Below are positions 31,391 through 43,610 of a stretch of 64,000 nt of DNA, piece after piece. The notes under the pieces were generated by a model. It was not told the origin of the DNA. It did not search any database and saw only the letters and a program-made list of their open reading frames with translations. The first letter of the stretch is position 1. The number at the start of each line of letters is the position of its first letter. Source of the stretch: Curtobacterium flaccumfaciens (GTDB lineage Bacteria > Actinomycetota > Actinomycetes > Actinomycetales > Microbacteriaceae). A program made the translations under genes and the position numbers. The stretch lies in assembly GCA_029689965.1 (NCBI GenBank), contig CP121450.1, positions 3,286,001-3,350,000 of the forward strand. Reading direction: 5' to 3'.

Positions 31391-31717
31391 GTGAAAGCGT
31401 GGCTCGTGTACACCCTGGCCCGTCTCGGCATCTTCGCCGCGGCGCTGGCGCTGCTCCTGCTCGTGACGCCCATGCCCTGGTACTGGGCCACGATCGTCGC
31501 GGCCCTCGTCGGCCTGCTCGTGTCCTACATCGCACTGCCGAGACTGCGCGCGGACGTCACCGAGAGTCTCGCGAACCGGCGCGGGAAGCCGGAGCGCGAC
31601 GCCGACACGGACTTCGAGGACGACTTCGTCGACGCGGCGGACACCGACGTCCCGGTCGAGCGCCCCGTCTCCGACGCCGACCGGCACGCCGCGCGGCGCG
31701 AACACGAGCGGGACTGA
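31391..31717 (+). CDS. DUF4229 domain membrane protein
   Basis: 108 residues: two membrane spans (IFAAALALLLLVTPMPW and ATIVAALVGLLVSYIAL) followed by PRLRADVTESLANRRGK and an acidic tail, the DUF4229 pattern. GTG 31391 is 6 nt after TAGACT, so it is likely leaderless. It is divergent from the PLDc_N-menD pair and convergent with menA. Function is unknown. Confidence 0.85.
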   Translation: MKAWLVYTLARLGIFAAALALLLLVTPMPWYWATIVAALVGLLVSYIALPRLRADVTESLANRRGKPERDADTDFEDDFVDAADTDVPVERPVSDADRHAARREHERD

Positions 31718-31734
31718 CCCCGCCGGCGGATCCG

Positions 31735-32732
31735 CTACGGCTGGACGGCCAGCGTGACGCCGAGCACGAGCCCGAACACGAGGGACGCGAACGACGGACA
31801 GCCTGCAGTGCCGTGATGAGCTCGCGGGGCCTGCGCGACGAGACGCCGATCGCGAGGGCGGGCAGCGCGAGCAGCAGCGAGAAGTACGTGAAGCCGGTGC
31901 GGAAGTACAGCAGCACGAACCAGAGCAGCACGACGTACGGCAGCATCAGGAACAGCCCGTAGAGCACCCGTGCCACCGGGCGCCCGACGACGACCGCGAG
32001 AGTGCGCTTCCCTGCGAGGCGGTCTTCGTCGATGTCGCGGATGTTGTTCACCATGAGGACGGCGCACGCGAAGAACCCTGCGGCCACCGCCGCCGCCCAG
32101 CCGCTCGTGGTCACCTGACGGATGAGGACGTACTGCGTTCCGAGCACGGCCACGAGACCGAAGAAGACGAACACGAAGACCTCGCCCAGGGCGTTGTACC
32201 CGTAGGGCCTCTTCCCGCCCGTGTAGAACCACGCCGCGACGATCGCGGCGGCACCCACGAGGAGCAGCCACCACAGCTGGGTGAGCAGCACGATGACGAG
32301 TCCGGCGACGGCGGCGAGGCCGAAGAACGCCAGCGCGACCGCCAGCACGGTGCGAGGCCTGGCCAGCCCGGCCCCCGTGAGACGGGCCGGTCCGACGCGG
32401 AACTCGTCGGTGCCGCGGACACCGTCGGAGTAGTCGTTGCTGTAGTTCACGCCGATCTGCAGGAACAGCGCGACGAGCAGTGCCAGGATCGCGATGACGA
32501 GGTGGCCGTCCTTCGCGAGGTAGTCGCCGAAGTTCCCCGGCTCACCGCTGTCGACGAACCCGACGGTCGTGCCCATCACGACGGGGACGACGCCGAGCGT
32601 CAGGGTGCGCAGGCGCGCGCCGCCGATCCAGTCCCGCGCGGTCGCGTTCCGCTTCGTGCGCTGCGGTGCCGCGGCCCTCGCAGGGTTGCCCGAGCGTCCC
32701 TTGGACCGGTTGGAGTTCTTCGTGCGTGCCAC
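31735..32732 (-). CDS. menA: 1,4-dihydroxy-2-naphthoate polyprenyltransferase
   Basis: Membrane UbiA-family enzyme that attaches the polyprenyl chain to dihydroxynaphthoate. The first Asp-rich motif is VNYSNDYSDGVRGTD and the second MVNNIRDIDEDRLAGKRT. About eight hydrophobic segments follow a basic N-terminus (VARTKNSNRSKG). GTG 32732 is 8 nt after TACGAT. One base is missing near 31803, after which the protein ends SFASLVFGLVLGVTLAVQP. Confidence 0.95.
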
Positions 32733-32817
32733 GACCGTCCATCGTATCCGCGTCCGCCATGCGTTCGGCACGACCGCCGGGAGGAACGGATCGCGCGCAC
32801 CCGTCGGCGGGTGCCCG

Positions 32818-33953
32818 TCAGGTGGCCGGTTCGGCGATCGCGCGGATCGCCCGGCGGTCCGGCTTGCCGGATGCGAGCATCGGCATCCGCTCGACCACGA
32901 TGACGTCCGCCGGTCGCGCCGCGCGCCCGAGGGCCTCGCCGACCTCGGCGCGGACCGCGGTGAGGTCGAGCGGACGATCGGTCACGACGACGGGGACCTC
33001 GCCCCACTCCCCGACGATCGGCGCGTGACGACCGCCCCCTCCTGCCCGGCGAGACCGCGGACGACCCGCTCGACGGCACCGAGCGGGACCTTCTCGCCGC
33101 CCGAGATCACCACGTCGTCGAGCCGCCCGACCACCTGGACCACGCCGTCGACGACCTGCGCGGCGTCGCCCGTGCGGTACCAGCGCAGCCCGTCCCGCTC
33201 GACGAACGCCGCCGTCGTGCGGGCATCGTCACCGAGGTACCCCTCGGCCAGCATCGGCCCGGACAGGAGCAGCTCCCCGTCGACGACCTCGGCGCGGACG
33301 GTGCCGAGGGGGACGCCGTCGTACACGCAGCCGCCGCTCGTCTCACTGGCACCGTAGGTCGTCACGATGCGCACACCGGCGTCGAGCGCGCGCCGCCGGA
33401 GCGGTGCCGGGGTCGCCTGACCGCCGACGAGCACCGCGTCGAACCCTGCGAGGGCGAGCGCCGCCCGGCCGTCGTCGAGGATGCGGGCGAGCTGGACCGG
33501 GACCAGCGACGTGTACCGACGCGGTGCAGCAGGACCGGCGACGAGTCGATCGGCGGCGTCCGCGAACGCCTGCGCGGCGAAGTGGCCCGGTGCGACGACG
33601 ACCGGCTCCGTGCCGGCGGCGATCGACCGCGTCAGGACGTTCAGCCCGGCGATGTAGTGGGTCGGCAACGCGAGCACCCACCCGCCCGGGCCGCCCAGCG
33701 CCGCGTCCGCGGCGGCGGCACCGGCGAGGAGCGCCTCCGACGACAGCGCCACGCGCTTGCCCGTGCCGGTGGAACCGCTCGTCTCGACGACGAGCGCGAC
33801 GCGACGCTCGACGGAGGCCGGAGCGGGCGTGGGCAGCGCCGGACCGTCCTCGGCGACGGGGAGCAGGGCGGGGCCCCCGGCGAGTGCTGCCTCCAGGCCG
33901 CGCAGCACGGCCACAGGGTCCGACGTGCCGGTCGCGACCAGTCGACGGGACAT
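32818..33953 (-). CDS. menE: o-succinylbenzoate--CoA ligase
   Basis: AMP-forming acyl-CoA ligase activating o-succinylbenzoate. Signature A3 is VETSGSTGTGKRVALS, A5 is TYGASETSGGCVYD, A7 YRTGDAAQVVDG, and the catalytic Lys lies in ASGKPDRRAIRAI near the C-terminus. ATG 33953 shares its A with the menB stop (TGATG), indicating coupling. One base is missing near 33022 (VTRPIVGEWGEVP). At about 380 residues it matches the short actinobacterial MenE form. Confidence 0.94.
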
Positions 33954-34881
33954 CAGTAGTGCCAGGGGAACGAGGTCCACTCGGGCTTGCGCTTCTCCAG
34001 GAACGAGTCCCGACCCTCGACCGCCTCGTCGGTGCCGTAGGCGAGGCGCGTGGCCTCGCCCGCGAACACCTGCTGGCCCACCATGCCGTCGTCGACCGCG
34101 TTGAACGCGTACTTGAGCATCCGGATCGCCGTCGGGGACTTGCCGAGGACGATCTCGCCCCAGCGGATCGCCTCGCGCTCGAGGTCCTCGTGCGGGACCA
34201 CGGCGTTCACCGCACCCATCTCGTAGGCGCGCTGGGCCGAGTACTCCTGCGCGAGGAAGAACACCTCGCGCGCGAACTTCTGCCCGATCTGCTTGGCGTA
34301 GTAGGCGCTGCCGTACCCGCCGTCGAACGAGCCCACGTCGGCGTCCGTCTGCTTGAACTTCCCGTGCTCCGCGCTCGCGATCGTCAGGTCGCAGATCGCG
34401 TGCAGGGAGTGGCCGCCGCCGGCCGCCCAACCCGGGACGACCGCGATCACGACCTTCGGCATCATTCGGATGAGGCGCTGGACCTCGAGGATGTGCAGTC
34501 GTCCCATCGACGCCTGCGCCGCGGCCGGATCGACGCCCTCGGGCGGAGCGCCCTCGTCCCCGACGTACTGGTAGCCGCTCCGTCCGCGGATCCGCTGGTC
34601 GCCGCCGGAGCAGAACGCCCAGCCGCCGTCCTTCGGGCTCGGTCCGTTCCCGGTGAGCAGCACGACGCCGACCCGGGGGTCCTGCCGCGCGTCGTCGAGC
34701 GCGCGGTAGAGCTCGTCGACGGTGCGGGGCGGAAGGCGTTGCGGACCTCGGGGCGGTCGAATGCCACCCGCACGATGCCGCGCGACACGTGCTTGTGGTA
34801 CGTGATGTCGGTGAACTGCTCCGCGATCGGAGCCGCGGTCCAGACGTCGGGATCGAACAGGTCGGAGACGGGAGCAGCCAT
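33953..34881 (-). CDS. menB: 1,4-dihydroxy-2-naphthoyl-CoA synthase
   Basis: Crotonase-fold enzyme that cyclises o-succinylbenzoyl-CoA. It starts MAAPVSDLFDPDVWTAAP. Markers are AFCSGGDQRIRG, the oxyanion-hole region VPGWAAGGGHSLHAICD, GSFDGGYGSAYYAKQIGQK and the C-terminal WTSFPWHY. ATG 34881 is 6 nt after TACCGT. One C is missing near 34733 (NAFRPRTVDELYRAL). It is directly followed by menE. Confidence 0.96.
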
Positions 34882-34903
34882 GCCCCAACGGTACCGCTCG
34901 GCC

Positions 34904-35472
34904 CTAGAGGCCCATGCTGTCGGCCGACGAACCACCCATGTCGGTGAGGACCTCCGGCGCCACGATCACGAGCAGGACGATGAGGATCACCGGGTTGGCG
35001 AAGAACGCCACGACGACCCCGACGGCGCCGTACCACCGGCCGAACGACCCGACCGCGGCCACGAAGCCGAGCACCGCCGCGATGAGCGTCAGGAAGACCA
35101 CGACGAAGCAGATGCCGAACGCGAAGTCGGTGTCGCCGCCCATGAACACCGCGAAGGCGCTCGCGTCGACGGCGGCCGACACGACCGCGAGCCCGAGCGC
35201 GATCTTGCCGACCACGGGGTTGCGCTTCCTGCGGCCCGCCCGGCCCTGCTGCTCCCGCACGTCGACCGTGTTCCGCTGCATCAGACGGGCGAACTCGTCG
35301 GTGTCACGGCCCGGGTCGGGCGCCCCTGCGCGGAGCCCGACTGCGCCTGCCGGCCCGTCGCGCTGCGCGGTTGCCGCTCGGTCGCGCTGCGCGGTTGCCG
35401 CTCGGTCGCGCTGCGCAGTGGTGCGGGTGCGGCCGATCGCTGGGAAGCACGCTGCTGCCGATCCGGCGCCAC
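34904..35472 (-). CDS. Hypothetical membrane protein with repetitive N-terminus
   Basis: The C-terminal 125 residues form a DUF4190-like membrane domain (GKIALGLAVVSAAVDASAFAV, ICFVVVFLTLIAAVLGFVAA, VVVAFFANPVILIVLLVIVA). Upstream, DPGRDTDEFARLMQRN continues in frame and joins, after one inferred lost base near 35322, an Arg/Gln/Ser-rich head with the octapeptide RSATERQP repeated nearly three times, encoded by 24-bp tandem repeats (about 35355-35415). Without the repair the protein would start at ATG 35281. Function unknown. Confidence 0.65.
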
Positions 35473-35601
35473 CGGGCCTCCCTCGTTCCGATCCTCGCCC
35501 TGCTGCCGACCGTGGCCGACCGATGCATGCTAATGCCCCGCCCTGGCGGTCCCCTCCGAGGAACCGTGAGACGCCCTGGACGCGGCTGTCAGGATGGACA
35601 C

Positions 35602-36580
35602 GTGCTCCCCGACCTCGCCGAACTCCTCGCCGACGCGCACGTGGTCGCCCTGCCGATGCGGGTGCGCTTCCGCGGAATCACCGTCCGCGAGGCACTGCTC
35701 CTGCGCGGCCCGGCCGGCTGGACGGAGTTCTCGCCGTTCGTCGAGTACGACGACACCGAGGCCGCCGCGTGGCTCCGGGCAGCCGTCGACTTCGGCTGGA
35801 CCCCGCACGATCCCGCCGCCGACTCCGTCCCCGTGAACGCCACCGTGCCCGCGATCCCACCCGACGCCGTCGCACCGCTCCTCGGGCGGTACCCGGGGTG
35901 CACGACCGCGAAGGTGAAGGTCGCCGAACCCGGCACGACGATCGACGACGACGTCGCCCGCGTGGCCGAGGTCCGGCGGGCGATGGGGCCGGACGCCGCG
36001 ATCCGCGTCGACGCGAACGGCCTGTGGTCGGTGGACGACGCCGCCGAGGCCCTCGGGCGACTCGCCCCGTTCGGCCTGCAGTACGCGGAGCAGCCGTGCC
36101 GCACCGTGGCCGAGCTCGCGTCGCTCCGGTCCCGGATCGCCGGGCTCGGAGTGCCGGTCGCGGCCGACGAGAGCGTCCGGAAGGCCTCGGACCCCTCGCC
36201 GTCGCGCGGGCCGGAGCCGCGGACGTGCTCGTCGTCAAGGCGCAGCCGCTGGGCGGGATCACCGCGGCGCGCACGATCGTCGCGGACGCGGGACTGCCGT
36301 GCGTGGTGTCGAGCGCGCTCGACACGTCGGTGGGGCTCGGGATGGGGCGTTCCTCGCCGCCGCCGCCATGTCCTCGGGGTACGCCGCGGGCCTCGGCACG
36401 GCGGCGATGTTCGAGTCGGACGTGTCGACGTCCCCGCTGCTGCCGGTCGACGGCCGCGTGCCGGTGCGCCGCGCGGAGGTGTCCCGGGAGCTGCTGGCAC
36501 GGAACGCCGCGGCGCCGGAGCGCGCCGCCTGGTGGCGCGCGCGGCTGGAGCGTGTCCACGCGCTCCTCGCCGACGGCTGA
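35602..36580 (+). CDS. menC: o-succinylbenzoate synthase
   Basis: Enolase-superfamily enzyme dehydrating SHCHC to o-succinylbenzoate, 326 residues after repair. Catalytic Lys is in TTAKVKVAEPG, metal ligands in RVDANGLWSV, YAEQPCRTV and VAADESVRK, and the second Lys in VLVVKAQPLGG. Two losses in C/G runs are inferred, near 36200 (KASDPLAVARAG) and 36348 (GLGMGAFLAAAAM). GTG 35602 is 6 nt after CAGGAT. Confidence 0.94.
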
Positions 36581-36597
36581 CGGCGGGGAGGCTTCGG

Positions 36598-36843
36598 CGG
36601 CGTCTCGTGCTGGTGAGACGCCGCGCGGCCCCTGTGACACCGCTCCCCCGCGTGACACCGCCGCTTCCGACGGCGTCTCGCGGGGCCTGCGGCGTCCCGT
36701 GCAGCCGGCGGCGTTCCGTCCGGCCGCTGGCGTCCCGTCCGGCCGCGTCCGGCCGCTGGCGTCCCGTGCGGCCGGCGGCGTCCCGTCCGGCCGCTGGCGT
36801 CCCGTGCGGCCGGCGGCGTCTCGTCTGGCTGAGACGAGACGCC
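36598..36843. repeat. GAGACG hairpins and GGCCGCTGGCGTCCCGT direct repeats after menC
   Basis: Two hairpins, CGGCGTCTC..GAGACGCCG at 36598-36623 and GGCGTCTCGTCT..AGACGAGACGCC at 36815-36843, flank about six imperfect copies of a GGCCGcTGGCGTCCCGT motif (about 36700-36815). No gene was found in this part of the menC-resC gap. Confidence 0.8.
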
Positions 36844-36871
36844 GAGGTGCGGCCGAGATCGGGACCGGCGA

Positions 36872-36915
36872 CGGACTGGAGGCGCGGTGCCAGCCGGCAC
36901 CGCGCCTCCAGTCCG
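36872..36915. terminator. Bidirectional terminator, 20-bp perfect stem
   Basis: CGGACTGGAGGCGCGGTGCC (36872-36891) pairs perfectly with 36896-36915 around the loop AGCC, 30 bp after the convergent resC stop. The core and loop are shared with the hairpin at 62225-62270. Confidence 0.8.
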
Positions 36916-36944
36916 AACGGGGTCGCGTCAGCGACCCGCGCGAC

Positions 36945-37945
36945 TCACAGACCCGAGTAGCTGTGCAGGCCCTTGAAGAACACGTTCACGACGGAGAAGT
37001 TGAACATCACCGCGGCGAACCCGATGAGTGCGAGCCACGACGACCGCGCGCCCCGCCAGCCACGGGTCGCACGCGCGTGGATGTACCCGGCGTAGACGAC
37101 CCAGATGATGAAGGTCCAGACCTCCTTGGTGTCCCATCCCCAGTACCGACCCCAGGCCCGCTCGGCCCAGATCGCACCGGCGATGAGCGTGAAGGTCCAG
37201 AGGACGAAGCCGACGAGGATGACCCGGTAGGTCAGGACCTCGAGCCGGTCGGCGTCGGGCAGCGTCTCCATGAACCGGAGCTTGCCCGAGGTCGAACGGC
37301 CCTGGCGGTAGGTCTGCACGAGCTGCGACACCGCGAGGCCCGCCCCGAGGGCGAAGAACCCGGTGCCCGCGATGGCGACGAAGACGTGGATGACCAGCCA
37401 GTACGACTGCAGCGCCGGCTGCAGCGGGACGACGGGCACCCAGTAGTTCACGGTCGCGATGCCGAGCAGGATGATCGTGAGCCCGGTGATGAACACCCCG
37501 AGGAACTTGAGGTTCTGCCGAAGCTGCACGAGCAGGAAGATCAGGATGATCAACCCCGTGCCGGTGAGGGAGAACTCGAACACGTCGCCCCACGGCACAC
37601 GGTCCGCCGCGATGCCGCGGAGCACGATCGAGCCGACGTGCAGCACGAGCGCGAGGATGGTCATCGCCATGCCGACCCGCTCGAAGCGGGTGCCGCGCCG
37701 GATGCTGCCGCCGTCGGACGCGGCCGCCACCTTCTCGAGGACGACCGTGCCGCCCTGGACGGTGGCAACGGTCCGCTCGGCCGTTGTCGCCCGCGGAGCG
37801 TCGGCCGCACCGGACGCCGCGGCCGCGACGTTGCCGGAACGCTTCGCCACGTCGAGTGCGAACGCGATGAACGCGACGACGTAGACCGCCATGGCGGAGT
37901 ACGTCAGCACGACCGAGTAGGTCGCGAGGTTCGTGGTCATGTCGC

Positions 37946-37949
<4 letters not shown>
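36945..37949 (-). CDS. resC: Cytochrome c biogenesis protein ResC/CcsB
   Basis: Membrane protein of 334 residues with about eight spans that delivers and attaches haem to apocytochrome c outside the membrane, together with ResB. The WWD-type haem-handling motif is WGRYWGWDTKEVWTF; conserved His are in VLHVGSIVLRG and IHVFVAIAGTG. Start 37949 overlaps the resB stop by 4 bp. The frame is intact. Confidence 0.95.
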
Positions 37950-39689
<1,740 letters not shown>

Positions 39690-39714
<25 letters not shown>

Positions 39715-40437
39715 AGCTTCGGATCACCGCCCCCACGCTCGACATGACGGCCGACCAGATTCCGGTGACCATGAGCAGACCGATGACGATCAGGATCGCT
39801 CCTCCGATGATGTTGACGGTGCGCATGTGGCGCTTCACGGCGCGGATCGCCCCCGTGGCCCAGCCCGCACCGAGCGCTACGAGGACGAACGGGACACCGA
39901 GCCCGAGGCAGTACGCGACCCCGAGCCACATGCCCTGCCACGCGCTGCCGGCCTGGACGCTGAGCAGGTTGATCGCGGCGAGGGTGGGGCCGAGGCAGGG
40001 GGTCCAGCCGAGTCCGAACACGATGCCGAGCAGCGGTGCCCGACCAGGCCCGTCGCCGGCGTCCACCCGGGCTTGATGGTGCGCTGCAGGAACGTGAAGC
40101 GGCCGACGAAGACCAGACCCATCGCGATCACGACGACGCCGAGGACCTGCGTGATGAGGTCGCGCCAGCGGACGAGCCAGAAGCCGAGCGCGCCGAACAC
40201 CGTCGTGTACGCCACGAACACGGCCGTGAACCCGAGGATGAACAGCAGGACCCCGAGCACCACGCGCCCGCGGCGCCGACCGCCGTCAGCGACCCCACCG
40301 ACGTAGCCGAGGTAGCCCGGCACGAGCGGCAGCACGCACGGCGACAGGAACGACACCAGCCCGGCGAGCGCCGCGACGGGGAGCGCCACGGCCATCTGCC
40401 CGCTGAGGATCGCGTCGGCGAAGGGGTTGCTGGACAC
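39690..40437 (-). CDS. ccdA: Cytochrome c biogenesis protein CcdA
   Basis: Thiol-disulfide carrier passing reducing power across the membrane to ResA. Six spans; the two redox cysteines lie in SFLSPCVLPLVPGYLGY and GLGWTPCLGPTLAAI. GTG 40437 starts 3 nt after the resA stop. A G run near 40043 has lost one base (ATGLVGAPLLGI). The C-terminal end is unclear because the same frame runs on into resB through CCGAAGCTTTG at 39710-39720; a missing base there would give the end VIRKLCPAV. Confidence 0.92.
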
Positions 40438-40440
40438 GGG

Positions 40441-41070
40441 TCAGGAGGCCTTGCCCGTGGCCGCGTCGGCGCCGAGCTCGTCCGAGACGAGCGTGTTCAG
40501 GATGCTCGGTCCGTCGACCGCGCCGAGCACCCGCGCCGCGACCCTGCCCTGCTTGTCGAGGACGATCGTGGCGGGCACCGCGTTCGGCGCGATCTGCCCG
40601 GAGAGCGCGAGCTGCATCGTGCCGGTCTGCTGGTCGAGGACGGTCGGGTAGTCCACCTTGAAGGTGCGCTCGAACGCCTCGGCGGTGCCCCGCTCGTCGC
40701 GCACGTTCACGCCGATGAACTGCACGTCCTCGCCCTCGAACCGGTCGTGCACCGTGTTGAGGTACTTCGCCTCGGCGCGGCACGGCGGGCAGCCGGCGTA
40801 CCAGAAGTTGAGGACGACGACCTTGCCCCTGAGGGCCTTCGACGAGACCGTGTCACCGTCGAGGTCCTTCGCCCGGAAGTCGACCGCGTCGGTGCGCTTG
40901 TCCGCGGCGACCTCGGTCACGGCGCCGTCGCCCGAGATGTAGTTCTGCGTCGTTCCGCTGCCGTACTGCTTCGACAGCGAGTCGTTGTCGGACGAGCACC
41001 CGGTCAGCACGAGGGCGGCGGCCACCGCCGTCGCCGCGAGGACCGCGAACCGCTTGCTGGTGCTCTTCAC
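40441..41070 (-). CDS. resA: Thioredoxin-like lipoprotein ResA/TlpA
   Basis: Membrane-anchored thioredoxin that keeps apocytochrome c haem-binding cysteines reduced. A lipoprotein signal ends in LTGC (Cys25). The active site is YAGCPPCRAEAKYL (CxxC), with the cis-Pro loop NAVPATIVLDKQG. 209 residues, frame intact. GTG 41070 overlaps the upstream phosphatase stop (GTGA). Operon order is phosphatase-resA-ccdA-resB-resC. Confidence 0.94.
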   Translation of the reverse strand: MKSTSKRFAVLAATAVAAALVLTGCSSDNDSLSKQYGSGTTQNYISGDGAVTEVAADKRTDAVDFRAKDLDGDTVSSKALRGKVVVLNFWYAGCPPCRAEAKYLNTVHDRFEGEDVQFIGVNVRDERGTAEAFERTFKVDYPTVLDQQTGTMQLALSGQIAPNAVPATIVLDKQGRVAARVLGAVDGPSILNTLVSDELGADAATGKAS

Positions 41071-41723
41071 ACTGCTCCTTCATCGATCGCGGACGCACGC
41101 AGTGCCTGCGCCGGGTCCGCGTACCCGACCTCGGTGAAACGGCCGGACGAGGTGGCGGGCACACGCTCGAGGGTCGTGATGCTCGAGAGGTCGCAGCGGC
41201 GCTTCCTCGGGTCGTGCCAGAGCGGTTCGCCAGCGAGACGGCGGTGCACCGTCCAGATCGGCAGCTGGTGGCTGACGAGGACGACGTCGCCCTCGTCGAC
41301 GCTCTCCCACGCCGTGGTGATCGCGGCGAGCATCCGGTTCGCGATGGACTCGTATGCCTCGCCCCAGCTCGGCCGGAACGGGTTCGCGATCCACGGCCAC
41401 TCAGCGGGACGGCCCAGTGATCGCTTCGTGAACCCCGGGGGCTGCCCCTCGTACCGGTTCGTCGGCTCGATGAGCCGCTCGTCGAGGGCGACGTCGAGGC
41501 CGAACGCCTCGGACCAGGGCGCCGCCGACTCCTGCGTGCGCTGCAGCGGGGAGGCGACGATGCGGCGGACATCGACACCGGCGTCATTCCAGGCCGTCGC
41601 CGAGGCCAGTGCCATCTGCTTGCCGAGGTCGCTCAGGCCGAAGCCGGGGAGCCGCCCGTAGAGCACACGGTCCGGGTTGTGCACCTCGCCGTGACGGACG
41701 AGGTGGATACGGGTCGCGGGCAT
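41067..41723 (-). CDS. Histidine phosphatase (phosphoglycerate-mutase-like) family protein
   Basis: 218-residue cytosolic histidine phosphatase. The catalytic motif is IHLVRHGEVHNPDRV; ASPLQRTQESA and VVLVSHQLPIW supply the other Arg and His. Substrate unknown; such genes often precede the res operon in actinobacteria (context knowledge). ATG 41723 lies 7 nt after TAGACT, so this is probably the leaderless start of the cytochrome c biogenesis operon. Confidence 0.88.
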   Translation of the reverse strand: MPATRIHLVRHGEVHNPDRVLYGRLPGFGLSDLGKQMALASATAWNDAGVDVRRIVASPLQRTQESAAPWSEAFGLDVALDERLIEPTNRYEGQPPGFTKRSLGRPAEWPWIANPFRPSWGEAYESIANRMLAAITTAWESVDEGDVVLVSHQLPIWTVHRRLAGEPLWHDPRKRRCDLSSITTLERVPATSSGRFTEVGYADPAQALRASAIDEGAV

Positions 41724-41791
41724 GGGTTCCAGTCTAGGTCGCTCACGCGTTCCCACCGCCCGCACAGGCGGTTCACCGGATGCGGAAGCGC

Positions 41792-43282
41792 TCAGCCGAG
41801 CTCGCCGGAGAGCCGGCCGTGCAGCGTGGTCGAGCCCGTGTCGAGGTTCACGACCTCGACCGTGGAGCCGTGCTGGGCGAACCGTTGCTCCACCCCGTCG
41901 AGGGCGGCGACCGTGCTCGCGTCGAACACGTGGGCGTCGGTCATGTCGACCACGACGCGCGCCGGGTCCTCCGCGTAGGAGAACCGCGTGACGAGGTCGT
42001 TCGACGACGCGAAGAAGAGCGCTCCGCGGACCCGGTAGCGGACGGTGTGTTCGTCGACCACTTCGCGTACGACGGACACGACGTGCGCGGCCCGTCGGGC
42101 GAACACGAGCGCTGCGACGACCACGCCGACGAGCACCCCCGTCGCGAGGTTGTTCGTCGCCACGACGACCACGACCGTGATCGTCATCACGGCGGTCTCG
42201 CCGAGGGGCATCCGCCGGAGGGTGCGCGGTCGGACGCTGTGCCAGTCGAAGGTCGCGACGCAGACCATGATCATCACGGCCGTGAGTGCGGCCATCGGGA
42301 TCTCGGCCACGAGGTCGTGCAGCACGATCGTCAGGACGAGCACGGACGCGCCGGCGACGAAGGTGGACACCCGGGTGCGCGCACCGGCCGTCTTCACGTT
42401 GATCACGGTCTGGCCGATCATCGCGCAGCCGCCCGTCCCGCCGAAGAACGCCGAGGCGACGTTGGCGATGCCCTGCCCCCACGACTCGCGCCACTTGCTC
42501 GACCCGGTCTCGGTGACGGCGTCGACGAGCTGCGCGGTGAGCAGCGTCTCGATGAGACCGACGATCGCGACCCCGAACGCGTACGGCGCGATGAGCTGCA
42601 GCGTCCCGAGCGTGAAGGGGGCGGTGATGCCGCTGAACCCGGGCAGGGCCGTCGGCAGGGCGCCCTCGTCACCGACCGTCGGTACGGCGATGCCGCACAG
42701 GATCGTGATCGCGGTGACCACCACGACCGCGATGAGCGGTGCGGGCACGGCCTTCGTGAGGAACGGGAACCCGATGACGACCGCCACGCCGAGCGCCGTG
42801 AGCGGCCAGACGATGGCCGGCACGTCGCGACCGAACAGGTTCGGGAGCTGCGCGGTGAAGATGAGGATCGCGAGGGCGTTCACGAACGCGACGTTGACAC
42901 TCCGCGGGATGAACCGCATCAGTCGTGCGACTCCGAGGAACCCCAGCACGATCTGGACGATGCCGCCGAGGACGATCGTCGGGACGAGGTAGACGATGCC
43001 GTGGTCCCGCACGAGCGGGGCGATGACGAGCGCGACCGATCCGGCAGCGGCGGACACCATGGCAGGGCGGCCACCCACGATCGAGATGACGACGGCGATG
43101 ACCACGCTGGAGAAGAGCCCGACGGCCGGGTCCACCCCGGCGACGACCGAGAAGGAGATCGCCTCGGGGATGAGGGCGAGCGCGGTGACGATCCCGGCGA
43201 GGACCTCCCGCGTGAGCAGGCGGGGCGAGCGCAGTGCGCTGACGACACTCGGCGCGGTCGGAGCGTGGGTGATCACGGACAT
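41792..43282 (-). CDS. SulP family anion transporter with STAS domain
   Basis: Secondary transporter of the SLC26/SulP family, 496 residues, frame intact. It starts MSVITHAPTAPSV; SLC26 signatures include LALIPEAISFSVVAGVDPAVGLFSS (seen as consecutive pieces) and VALVIAPLVRDHG, with 10-12 membrane segments. The C-terminal cytoplasmic STAS domain includes VRYRVRGALFFASS and DASTVAALDGVEQRF. The ion (sulfate, bicarbonate or other) cannot be told. ATG 43282 is the first Met before the first span. Confidence 0.9.
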   Translation of the reverse strand: MSVITHAPTAPSVVSALRSPRLLTREVLAGIVTALALIPEAISFSVVAGVDPAVGLFSSVVIAVVISIVGGRPAMVSAAAGSVALVIAPLVRDHGIVYLVPTIVLGGIVQIVLGFLGVARLMRFIPRSVNVAFVNALAILIFTAQLPNLFGRDVPAIVWPLTALGVAVVIGFPFLTKAVPAPLIAVVVVTAITILCGIAVPTVGDEGALPTALPGFSGITAPFTLGTLQLIAPYAFGVAIVGLIETLLTAQLVDAVTETGSSKWRESWGQGIANVASAFFGGTGGCAMIGQTVINVKTAGARTRVSTFVAGASVLVLTIVLHDLVAEIPMAALTAVMIMVCVATFDWHSVRPRTLRRMPLGETAVMTITVVVVVATNNLATGVLVGVVVAALVFARRAAHVVSVVREVVDEHTVRYRVRGALFFASSNDLVTRFSYAEDPARVVVDMTDAHVFDASTVAALDGVEQRFAQHGSTVEVVNLDTGSTTLHGRLSGELG

Positions 43283-43400
43283 CACCGGGAACCCTACCCA
43301 GACGCGTTCCTCGTCGACGCCCGGGCCCGCCACGCGAAGGGCCTCGAACGTGCGGGCGTGGCCAGAGGAGTTCATCGACACGCTCCGCGTCCTGCGCGCG

Positions 43401-43610
43401 TCAGTCTCGTGACAGCTCCCCCGCCTCGATGAGCCGCTTGCGCTCTCGACGCGCCTCGCGCGTCTCCTCGAGGAACTGGACGATGTCATCGTGCATCTCG
43501 ATGAGCCGCCGCGCCTTCCCAGGCCGGAACCGGTACCGCTGACGGACCTCCTGCCGCCATTCTTCACGCCGGCGTTCGATGAGGGCCTTGACCGGATCCT
43601 GCACCGTCAT
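43401..43610 (-). CDS. Small highly charged hypothetical protein
   Basis: 69 residues, 30% Arg plus Glu, predicted helical throughout (ALIERRREEWRQEVRQRYRF, EETREARRERKRLIEAGE). ATG 43610 lies inside the 3' end of the upstream membrane-protein gene, overlapping by 47 bp. No family was recognised. The next 118 bases up to the SulP start show no gene. Confidence 0.55.
   Translation of the reverse strand: MTVQDPVKALIERRREEWRQEVRQRYRFRPGKARRLIEMHDDIVQFLEETREARRERKRLIEAGELSRD

Noticed and set aside
27711..36580. Decay of the menaquinone pathway into pseudogenes
   Set aside because: All breaks are single G/C changes in runs, every domain is fully conserved, and housekeeping genes show the same damage.
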